In this document: positions 49,299 to 59,700 of the stretch, one piece after another
Numbering within the stretch: position 1 is the first letter of the stretch
Layout: the number at the start of each line of letters is the position of its first letter
Assembly (NCBI RefSeq): GCF_030936135.1
Contig: NC_082598.1
Span: forward strand, 31,552,687 to 31,616,686
DNA length: 64,000 nt
Origin: Gavia stellata
Taxonomy: Eukaryota > Chordata > Aves > Gaviiformes > Gaviidae
Reading direction: 5' to 3'
Program-made: the position numbers and the translations under genes
Notes under the pieces: model-generated
What the model was told of the DNA's origin: nothing
The model's database searches: none
Seen by the model: only the letters and a program-made list of their open reading frames with translations

Positions 49299-51709
49299 AC
49301 TGTAAAATTACATCTCTATTGCTGACCATTAATTGCTTTCTTTTTATTTATTCAGCTTTTTACACGACAAAACTGAAAATGCATGTATTGAAGGACTGAA
49401 AACTGAACTGATTACCATTTTGCTCTAGCTCACTGTCAAGTCTACTCAAGTCACATATTCCATTGCTTTGACAAATAGCTAAATGAGATCATGGCAAAAA
49501 TTTCAGAGTCAGACTCTCTCAAAAATTTAAGAATGCTTAGACACTGGATGTAAATTTCAGCGAGTATTACAAGAAGGGCCAGAACTTCAGTTCAGAAGCT
49601 CCTTAAATTCTATGAGTGTTCAGTTATGGAATTTTAGATCTCCGCACTTAAGTGGAGATCTCAGAAATTATTTTGTCAACACTCCATTGTTGAAAACTAA
49701 GGCAAGATGCATGTTCCCTTCTCTTATTCCTAAATTTTTTTTAAGTGTTAAACTGTATGAACTGTCAGTTCTACCTGCTATTTGAAAGCTTCTTCCCTAA
49801 TGAAGAACTTTGGGAAGTATCTTTCCACCTGCAAATGCTAAGTAGAAAGACAGTACCATCCAAATGCTGAGGCAATTTCTTTCATCATAGGATTAATACA
49901 CTATGTCTATATTCCCTCACTCCTAGGAAGAAAATAATTCATCCTACTTAACAAAAAAAACATTATTTAAACAAAAGTCAGAAAGTTTTCAGAAAGAAGC
50001 CAGGGAATCAGTGTTTCTTCCAGTCATTTAAGTAAGTGCGGCACTGTTTGTGCTTGGCCATATTTAAAATGCATAGAGACAGTGATTGCAGATTACAACT
50101 TCAAATCAATCAACTGGAACTAAACTAAGTAAAACTATTCCTGTGCTCATGTAGCTGTAGAATTAGTCTCAGTGAGTTCCCACAGGAGTAAGACTTGCAG
50201 AACTGAAGTTAACTGAGAACTGAAAGCTAAGTCAGTGAGAGTCTCAAGAGTTTGAACTCTGCATTCTTCCTGATTTTACTGCACATGCAGCTTCAGGTAG
50301 TTCAGATAATTTCCTGTACTTTGACCAATACAGCCAGAACACTTCAGAAAGAAGTTTACTTACCCCATCTCAGGTATCTGCTGTGGCAATTGAACACTTT
50401 ATTACTTCTTGTAACTAAAACAGAAATGTTCACCCCCCTCCCTCTTACAAAAAAGGATAAAGTCCATAATGTAATAAAAATTTTACTATCCTCAACTCCC
50501 ACAGAAATAGCTAGGTCTACATTTTAAAAAGTCACCCCAGTATATAAATCTGTAACACACCTGAGTTTGTTTTACAAGGAAGTCTTTAACAAATTTGAAC
50601 GTCTCCTTCTTATAACCATAAGGCTCAAAGGAACCTTTTAGCCTACAATGTCATAAAGGGAGAGATTTTCATGAGAAGAAATTGTATCATTATAGAACGA
50701 TACCACATGCGTTTCATTTTAGCCAAACTGCTGTATGCAGCATGAGTAGTTGCACTTTAAATTATGCAGAAAACAGAATGAAACCTTCCCTATACTCCTG
50801 TTCTGAGAATCAAAAAGGGCTTGTCAGCTAAAGTCACTACTGAATACACTATTTCCCACCAAACAGAAAACAATGGTTCAGTATCATGGTTACAATAGCA
50901 CAAACACAGTGGACATGTTAGATTGAGTAGATGTGCAGCAGCAAGATGGGGGTTTTTGGGTCTCTTAAGCCATCAGTTTTGCTCAGTTTCATATTTAAAA
51001 CCAGAATCTCTAAAGTAGCTTTTTACCCTTAGTATAAGTATTTAGAATGTTTTATATAGCAATGGGGCAATGCTGCTCTCAAATGCTTGGGAAAAAAATA
51101 CACTGAACGCCTTCAAAGTCGAATCTCTGCAAGCTTATCTGAAGAAAGAATTGGGCCCATAATTATTTTTGCTCTGCTAGCACCACAAATCAGTGCTTCT
51201 TAAGTTAAATTTACACTTTTTCTGAGTTTATAAGCCTGCAGTATGTATTGGTTACTACAAGAACTAAACTGCCCGAAATCCATCTTTATGATTGTTTCTA
51301 GGGAGAAGGAGCCAGGCAGAAATATAGAGAAGGTGAAGTAAATGAGGATTAAAGAATTAAAGGTAACTGGTATTCTGAAAAGCAGAGCAAAATTAGGTGC
51401 TATTGTGCATGACATAAGGATGCAATTTTCCAATACAATACATTTATAGCACATAGAATAGAGCTTTCATTAAGGATGGTCTTAATCTAAAGCTTCAAAG
51501 CTGAGTTTTTTTCCAACCATAAAGGTATCTAGTGTAATAATGGAAACTGTATTATGCACAGTACTTGGTGGAAACATTTCTAAAGTGTACACGTTCAAAA
51601 GTGACATTTCATGTTAAATTAACAAAAATTTGCACTAAATACCAATGGAGTGTTACTTTGCTTTAGCTTTGTTGCAGTCATTTCTGATGAAGTGTTGGAA
51701 ATCTGTAAA

Positions 51710-51715
51710 AATAAA
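51710..51715 (+). terminator. CRACD: Possible upstream poly(A) signal AATAAA of CRACD
   Basis: A canonical AATAAA hexamer lies in the CRACD 3' UTR, about 2.4 kb after the stop. The sequence downstream is A-rich rather than clearly GT-rich, so it may be a minor site. Confidence 0.35.
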
Positions 51716-51984
51716 ACCAAAACATTGCTACCAAGTTTAAAACAGCAAAAATGTTTTAAGAACCGAACAAACCACTATGTAGTATATTGTCTCAATTTTT
51801 TGTAACTTATACACACAAAATACCATTTCTTCTGACAAGGTTATATATGATTAACCTCTATGTTCATATAGTAATGTATAAAAACTATAAGATGTATAAT
51901 TGTGGGTACTTGTTGTGTACTTTTTTAATTTTTCAAATGTTTTAAAGTGCAATTGTTTATTATACTAATGTCATTTTAATTCTT

Positions 51985-51990
51985 ATTAAA
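51985..51990 (+). terminator. CRACD: Likely poly(A) signal ATTAAA of CRACD
   Basis: The common variant hexamer ATTAAA is followed within about 30 bases by a GT-rich tract (gatgtatgtactctatgttt), the usual arrangement of cleavage site and downstream element. It ends an unusually T/A-rich block typical of terminal 3' UTR. Confidence 0.5.
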
Positions 51991-52010
51991 CTATAACCCA
52001 GTCAAAATTA

Positions 52011-53316
52011 TTTAATCAGTGATGTATGTACTCTATGTTTCCTTTTGCTAACAGTGTAGTTCAGGTTTGCTTTATAAACAGAACTTTTTACAGTGTTACA
52101 AGTGTCTTGCCTATGCATTTCTGCTAATGATAAAATGGAGGAACCAGACATGATGAAGCAATATAGCCAGTGCAACTTCCACTTTACATTTTAATTCAAG
52201 ATGTTAGAATTCAAAGTAGGTGGCTCATCAGAGAGAGTGAGAGAATAGTTTCTACTATAATTCTTTCAGAAGACTCATGATCAGGAAGATGCTGTCAGTT
52301 AAGTGTACTTTTGTCACTGCAAATACTTGATTTGCATTACTAAGACCACTGGTAATTCCTTTTAAGGCATTAAAGACAACCAAAACCAATTTACACAACC
52401 TTTTGTTAATAGTTCTATCTAGAGACAGTGTAGAGAGCATTCATTCAAATACCTTAAAAAATGATTTGACAATGGTTGATCTGAGCAGTACACACTTCAT
52501 CTTGGAACTCATACTGTACCTGTCATTGAAATTTAATAAATACGTAAGTATATTCTTCACTTTAGAATACAAGAAGTAACTCCTACTGACTTCAATGGAG
52601 TTTAAGTATATGCTTGGCTGAATTGAAGCCAAGGAAGGCCTAGGCTCATAAAAGATGAACTATTCAGTTTATACAAACTATAGTAAACAGGTCACTAGTA
52701 CCAGGTATGTGCAATGCAGGCTATGTCTTCAGAAATCAAGTTAAAAGTTAGATTCAAAAAAGGACTTGGATTACCTTGCCACGGCATAGAAACCTCATCA
52801 GCCTAGACAAACACCAGTCTGATTCATGGAAAAGCCAGGCACAGGCTAGGAAGGAATCTCAGGGCACAGACTAGGCTGGACTCAAGAGAGGAATACATTC
52901 CTCCCTCAGGCAGACAAGCATGTTATTCCAAGCTGCAGAGTATGGCACCTTACCACAGTTTCTCCCAATCCTGCAAGTGTTTGAAGCCAAACTACTGACT
53001 TTCATTTTCTTACTACACAGGTCAAAGCACAACATTCAAATTCAAACCATCTGAAACATGTCCTTTCATGAATCGGAGCTGGGAAATGAGGGAGGGACAG
53101 TGAAAATATTGGCTGGGTGCTGAGCAGCCATCCTCCTTCAATCAGTACAGCAAGTCAACAAACATCACTTTACCTACTCTCAACACTGCCTGGTGCAGAG
53201 AAGTCTTCCCAAGAAGTCTGCAAAGAGCACCTCTTGCCTACAGTAAAATAGGCAGAGAGGTAGACAACACCTGTGAGTTCTTAATTTACAAATGTAAACA
53301 ATAAAAAGGAAGCAGC
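52011..53316. other. Region between the convergent CRACD and AASDH tails
   Basis: No coding exon is recognised. On the minus strand this should contain the AASDH 3' UTR. No minus-strand AATAAA is seen, but variant ATTAAA signals lie at 52532-52537 and 52190-52195 (read as TTTAAT on the plus strand). A plus-strand AATAAA overlaps the first at 52535-52540. Where the AASDH transcript ends cannot be fixed from sequence alone. Confidence 0.5.
52532..52540. terminator. Overlapping poly(A) hexamers on both strands
   Basis: TTTAATAAA holds AATAAA on the plus strand (52535-52540) and ATTAAA on the minus strand (52532-52537). It lies between two convergent genes and could serve either, or both. Use is not proven. 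Confidence 0.3.
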
Positions 53317-53724
53317 CTAACATCTTAGCTGTTCTTTTTTCCCTGTTATATACAAATCTAGGCAGTAAACATAATCATTTCTACAGCCAACAAGAAGCTT
53401 TGTTCCCCATACTATGGGGGAAGAGAAGACCTCTCCTGGAAGCTTATGTACTCCTTCTGCTGTTCCACTCTTGGCATTCAGGATCCACACTTTGCCATCT
53501 GTAGATACTGCTGCCAAGAGAATTTTGTTCTTTAAGTCATCACTTTGAAAAACAAATGGTGTTCCATATACACTTGAAGTGGCTTCAAATTTCCACAGTA
53601 AATTACCCTCCATGTTACAACAGTAGATAAAGCAATCATGGGAGCCAAAAAATATTTCTTGCTTAGTTAAAGTTGAGATGCATGGAGATGAGAACACCGG
53701 TCCATTAGTGGAAAACTGCCAAAC
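53317..53724 (-). CDS. AASDH: AASDH terminal coding exon with stop
   Basis: The acceptor is ttctttctgtAG. The exon starts in phase 0 with VWQFSTNGPVFSSPCISTL and runs through GSHDCFIYCCNMEGNLLWKF, AVSTDGKVWILNAKSG, KLPGEVFSSPIVWGTKLLVG and NDYVYCLDLYITGKKEQLRC to the stop at 53319-53317. The first nine codons lie upstream of the GTG at 53697, which is an ordinary internal codon and not a start. The last blades of the propeller are complete. The final residues after CLDL are the species-variable tail. Confidence 0.95.
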   Translation of the reverse strand, partial: VWQFSTNGPVFSSPCISTLTKQEIFFGSHDCFIYCCNMEGNLLWKFEATSSVYGTPFVFQSDDLKNKILLAAVSTDGKVWILNAKSGTAEGVHKLPGEVFSSPIVWGTKLLVGCRNDYVYCLDLYITGKKEQLRC

Positions 53725-56700
53725 CTACAGAAAGAACATAACCACCCATTATCAAAGGTTGTTCACATTATCAGTTTGACAGCAACTGTAATTTTTTAAT
53801 AGACTAATTGTTGACAGGAGAGCATTGTATTTCAAGAGCAGACTAGATTTCAGTGAGGGCTGGTAACTACTTGTCAAATTACAAGTTAAGTTTTACACAC
53901 AGGGTAAGTGATAAAAGACTCATAAAATAGATGTGCAAGAGTTACTGCCTTCTGTGAGGCCCACGTAAAGATGGCCAACTTGGGAAAAGAGTATTCTTGG
54001 GCTGTTTTACCACAATTAGTAATGAACTTTGAGAATTCTGTTAATGTACCGTTCTTTGCCAAAAAGGCAAATATTCCTTTTGTAATACAGATTTCCTCTG
54101 CTCGTGCTAATGATGTGCAGATCCCTCCTCAAGAGGGATCAGTTCTGCAGCACTGCTGCAAGCAGACAGAGAGCAGGGCATAGGCTAACACGTATTTTAT
54201 ATCATCAGAAAAGGTTTAGGAATTGCCTTGTATACTGCGTCTCAGGCAAACAAACAGAAAGCATCAGATGTTTTACACCAGATACAAACCACATTCATCT
54301 CTGACGAACTAAAATATTCTCATTTAATTCAACGTGACGCATACGTTGCCAGAATTATGATTTGGCATATCTCTGCTGTGATGTCAATATTTTTTGATAA
54401 ATGCACAAACATTCCAAGAAACCTTTACTTCTAAACAGCCACCATCTTACCGAAGAGATGGCTTTAAACGTGCTTGAAAAACTCAAAAAACAAAACCATA
54501 CCATTTCATTTGCTGGCATTACTCTTGACCATTTACTCTGGGTGTAAACTCTGAACTAGAAATTCTGTTACTGCATCAAGCAACTTGAGAGTTTGTGGTT
54601 TTGCCATGAACTGCATGGACTACCCTAGGCAAACAGTTTTTCTACCTTCTCCTCTCTATAACAATAAATAGACACTTCTATTTGGTTCACAAAAAGGACT
54701 ATGTTAATCTTTAAACCTCAGAAAACAGTATTAATGAAACATCTTATTCAGGGTTTTGTGATGAACATAAAAAACCCAACAACAACATTTTTACCTTTTC
54801 TCCAGAATGAGTGTAACAATATAAGTTTCCATCCACACACCCAATACAAACGTACTTCTCGTTGCAGTGAGGTGAGGAGAAGAGTGGTTTTCCCAGGCAG
54901 CTTTTCCAAATCTTATTCCCTGTCACCTGTAAATGGCAGCATGGAATATCTAATGGTTAACACAACTACAAGAAGCTGCACAAACCAACCCTTCCTTCAC
55001 AGCTTGACTTAGCCCTTAAGAATTGAGGGGCAGCTGGGGGGCCAGAAAAAGCAAAGAAAAGCAGTCTTATCCCATCCAGAATGTATACCAGAAGCACAAC
55101 TAGTCTTCAAATCTTATTCCAACAAAATGTTTAGTGTTTTCCCTGGGATATTCAATACCCCTGTTCCACCCTTCTCTTCCTCCCCCCAGGCAAAATAATA
55201 ATGATAATAATGTAGTAGTAGTTTTAATAAATGACAGATTCATTTTTTATTCCATTCCCAGCTTGTCAGTATGTGATGAGAACATCTTGAAAGCAAGTCA
55301 TACTGATTATGTCATAAACTATAAATACTGTAGGAAATGCTGCAACCCACAATCTATGTTACAATAAGCTCCTAACGTAGCCTGCACATTCCTATTTTTA
55401 TAAATAATCACTTGGAGTTACAGTTGGGTTTCTCAACTACCTGTTTACTCAGGATTACAGGAAAAAAAAAAACAAAACCCAAACTGTTTTTTCTTAACCA
55501 CAGCCCACTAGAGCTGCAAAACCATACACTGGTCTTCTAACACTAGGTTGGGTATTACTGAGGAAACTTGTAGTGGGTGGGAGGTAAAGATGGTTAGGAC
55601 TGATGCTCTGGGTTGTGTGAGTACAAAAACATGAACAGCTGCTCCAAGTGACTGTTCCTTTTATCAGGCAGGACCAGCTGTAAGGCAACAATGCCTCAGA
55701 AAACCATGAAATTGCTCCACATCCATCAAGAATGCCATTTCCCCAGTGCAGAGAACAGAATAGCAATCCAAGATCAAGGGGGACAGCTCTTTAAATGACT
55801 ACGGGGAGGGAAACAGTAAGAGGAATGAAGGGGCTTCTTCCTCAATTCTGTTCTGATTTCAGTAAGTTCTGTGTATTTTTTTTTTTCTAATCTTACTGTC
55901 AAAGGGAGGGAGGGAAAAGAAAAATCTACAGACATGCATCTCACTAGTTTAACTGATAAGGTAGTGTATGGGAATGAAAAGACATTTATTCCAACTTTGG
56001 CCTACAGTCAGCATGTAAATTGAAGCAAGTCACTTCAGTTCTCTTTATCACCGGATAGCTTTCTGAAATACAGGAATTATTATGGTAATCTTGTGTATAA
56101 TAATAAGACCCTCAAGTGAAAAATATCTTATGGTAACATATGATCATCTAGTTCCTTTCATCAGAAAAGTGATCTTAACTTCAGAAATGCATTTTGGTTT
56201 CATTTAAATTTGACATTGGGATCAAAGACAAGTAAGCAAAGGTACATACTGGGTTTACAGCCAATAATAGTCCTCCTAGTGTGGCAGCATAAAGATGATG
56301 TGGAAAAGAACTTAGACAAGGAGATGAAAACACAGCTCCACCTTCACAATGTAACTTCCATATACATGCCTTTTTCTGTAAGCAGAAGAAAAAAGATAAA
56401 TAAAAAATATTTCAATTGGAGTTCATCATGTTTACAGAGACCTTTGAACGTCAAGATTTTTCAAACAGTGCATTTACTCAGCAAATACTAGTTAAGAAGT
56501 GAAGATATAATCTACATGCTGTTATAGCAACACATGCCATTGGCTACTTTCTCTTCCAGTAAATAAACGAAATTCAGCTAATGAAGAGGCAATATCTGCC
56601 CCTCTTATTTTCCATCTCCCATCATCTACTCTTTTAGAATGTAAGATTATCTCTCCACCATTAAGCCATAGCTTTAATTCTAGCTGGGCATCCTATTCTG

Positions 56701-59700
56701 AAACACCCACAGAGAATTTAATAACTAAGAAACTTAAGATTTGGTTTCAACCAGGACTAGTAGCACAAGAACCACAGCTGAGAATGTCACTAAAACTACT
56801 TAGTACCACATAATCCTAACCCCACTTCAAGCAGGCCTAACTATTTCAAAAGTGTAATTGTGGACTCCTGAGAATACTAACACCAGTGGAGCTTCATCTG
56901 GTGTACTACAAATAGGGTTTAAGTTGGATACTTATTATTCTATACATAAAAGTTAGTCAGTGTTCTTACATAAATATCCAAAGCATACACATGTTGGTCA
57001 TGTGATCCAATATAGACTAGTCCACTGGAAGGGTCTACAACTGCAGAGCTTTTCACAGCATCTTCTGTGACAAAAGTCCAGTGTTTTTCTCCATCACTGC
57101 TTTGAAGCACATACACTAAGCCATCGTAACAGCCTGCGTGAAATAAAACAGAACAGTGAAAAAAAGGATAATGAGTATTCGTATTTATGGTGTGATTTAT
57201 GCTGCTAGCTGCATCACTGCTGGAAAGAAATAAGATGACTCATGAGGTACAGTTTCAAAACATTTTCCAAAGCTTCTCCTCTTCTTTTAGCTCAAAGTCT
57301 TTGCTGATAGTTCATACATTCAAATGTGATTGTTCTGTGTGTTCTTTTCAGGTTAAATTTAGAGTATACTTATTTCACTGCCTTTCTATCAAATTTTACA
57401 GTAATACTATTAGAAGACACGGAGAGTTGCTAAAAAGGGAGAATAAGAATGTTTTTTAATTATCTCTTTCCCTAATTTTCCTTTCTGAAAACAAAGATGC
57501 TGAAAGAATAACGTCTGTACGTTTTGTAATGAAAACTGAAGTTCTAGAAACTCCTTCTGTTTTAATGAAACATTCAAATGTTGTTATCAGAGTAAATAGC
57601 AATCAAAACACTAGCAAAAAGATGATAACATTAGCTTTGCATAAAAAGCGTCACCACCTTGGCATCTGCGCTAGCCAGTGGTATATATGTATTAGCTGAA
57701 AAGATAACACTAAGATGAATAATGGCAACTCCATTGACAAGGGATATGACAAAACCAAAAAACTATCCAAACATGTTCTTTACATTTCCAAAAAGAAGAG
57801 TCAAATCAGATAATTAATCTCTGTGAAAAATAATCTGAGGCACCATGTACTAATTTTTACCTCTATCAATTTTTAAAGACATTTTAAGACTCTATCACCT
57901 TTCCATACTTTTAAAAAAAAAATGTAAAGTTCACACCTTAATCAACCACTAAAGAGACAAAGAGAAACCATACCCATTGACTATTCCTTAATAAGGCCTT
58001 ATTAATAAATTGGCATATAATAAACCACAAGTGTATATGTTACATAAGCTCCATCACTGGTTATCATGAAACTTAAATTACTTCTTCCTTCCATTTCTAT
58101 TTTACAGTAAGTTAGTTCTGAAGCAGATATGGAAGTTTAGGGCTAAGTGTAAATGGAGGACATTCAGAGGTAAGAAATAAGATTCTCTGTCTTGTATTTA
58201 GCAGAAAAAAATAATTTAACATGAAGGCTAAAACAAAAGACATACCAACAACAATGAAATTTCCACACTTAGATATGCAGGCAGAAGATTCAATACGATC
58301 TCCAAGCTTCTTCTCCCATTTTATTTCTCCCAAATCTAGATCAATCGCCTGCATTGCATGAGAGTGAGAGCCAACATATACAGATGCAGATACTTCTTCG
58401 TTAGATGGTATTATAACCAGTGGTGATGCATCAACACATTTTCTTGTATTTGACTTCCATCTTATACATAATGCCAACTCTGCTGTTGTTACATGACTAC
58501 ATTCTGCATGGATCTGCTGTACAGAGCAACAGTCTGTTTTATTTGCCTTGTTCCTAACTGTTGAAATTCTGTTCTCCATTTCATACCCTTGCACATGGCT
58601 TTTCATTATACTTGGAGTCACTAAATGCAGAAAGGATGGTTGCTGTAACAGTTCCACTCCTACCTGCTCTGTATTATGGGGTTGCATGAAAGACTTGGTG
58701 AAATTCATAGAAAAAAAATTATTTCCTCTGCTTAGTGCAATAAATGAAATTAACCCTGAAACAACCTCAAGTCCTCTTTCAGATTTCAGTTTAATATATT
58801 TTCCATTGAAGTCCTCTCCACTGTTCCCACTTGATTTTCTTTTCACAACATTGTCATAATTCATTAATTGGTCTTCATCTGGAAACAGAATTTTAAGTAT
58901 ATGTTTGTAAACCTCTTCAATTGAGCGGCTGAGAATAACTTCAAGGAGTCCAGGCACAGCTTTGCCTACTAACATCTCAATTTCATCATATAATCGTAGA
59001 GCCTTTAAGGAGTCTCCACCACTGTACAGAAATACCGCATCTTTAGAAATTCCGGTGGAATCACCTAGGAGACCCAGAACAGACTAGAGAAAAGAAGGAG
59101 GAAAGAGGTAACAGTCCATGGGTGTTACATCATGTCACACATATAAAAACTCAAGTTGGGTAAAATCCACCTGAATACCCAGAAATCCCACTAAAAATCA
59201 ACAACTGAGGAAACTCACTACTCTGCAAAAAAATCACACAAAACATGTTAGCGCCAATAGAGGTAGTGATGGAACAAGAGTTGGGGAGGAACGGGAAAAC
59301 AGGGAGATACTAGTACTGTACTACAAAATGTTTTGCTCAATTCCAATTCTGCAGTCTAAGATATTAAAGCAAATCATGCTGCATTTTTGTTGGCCGTTTT
59401 CAATCTCAATACCATTTATTAATGACAAATTTGCAGATAAAACATTGATGCCCTTTGATAAAATTGGTTTAGGTGCTTTATTTTATTAATAAAACTTATA
59501 TAAACTGGTATCTTTCACTTCTGAATTATTTAAGTAACCTACTTATCTACCTACTTTTGAAGCTGTAACACCTTTAATTCATGAATGATTTTGGATTTGG
59601 CATTGTTACTACAACAAACAACAATTCCTATGTCTTCTCTCACCACACTCCCTGCTTGTTAAGTCTGGGCGTGAAGTCCAAATCCTCTGGTTTTGGAAGC

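Larger units (their letters stand above)
49299..52010 (+). other. CRACD: CRACD 3' untranslated region (end estimated)
   Basis: AT-rich, stop-filled sequence follows the CRACD stop for about 2.7 kb. It is rich in TTTA/ATTTT stretches, typical of a long vertebrate 3' UTR. Candidate poly(A) signals are AATAAA at 51710-51715 and ATTAAA at 51985-51990. The second is followed by GT-rich sequence from about 52018 and is my preferred end. No other gene is seen in it. Confidence 0.6.

Noticed and set aside
53697-53697. GTG as a start codon for a separate 126-residue protein
   Set aside because: The frame continues upstream to a good acceptor at 53724 and joins the AASDH propeller; it is an internal Val codon.
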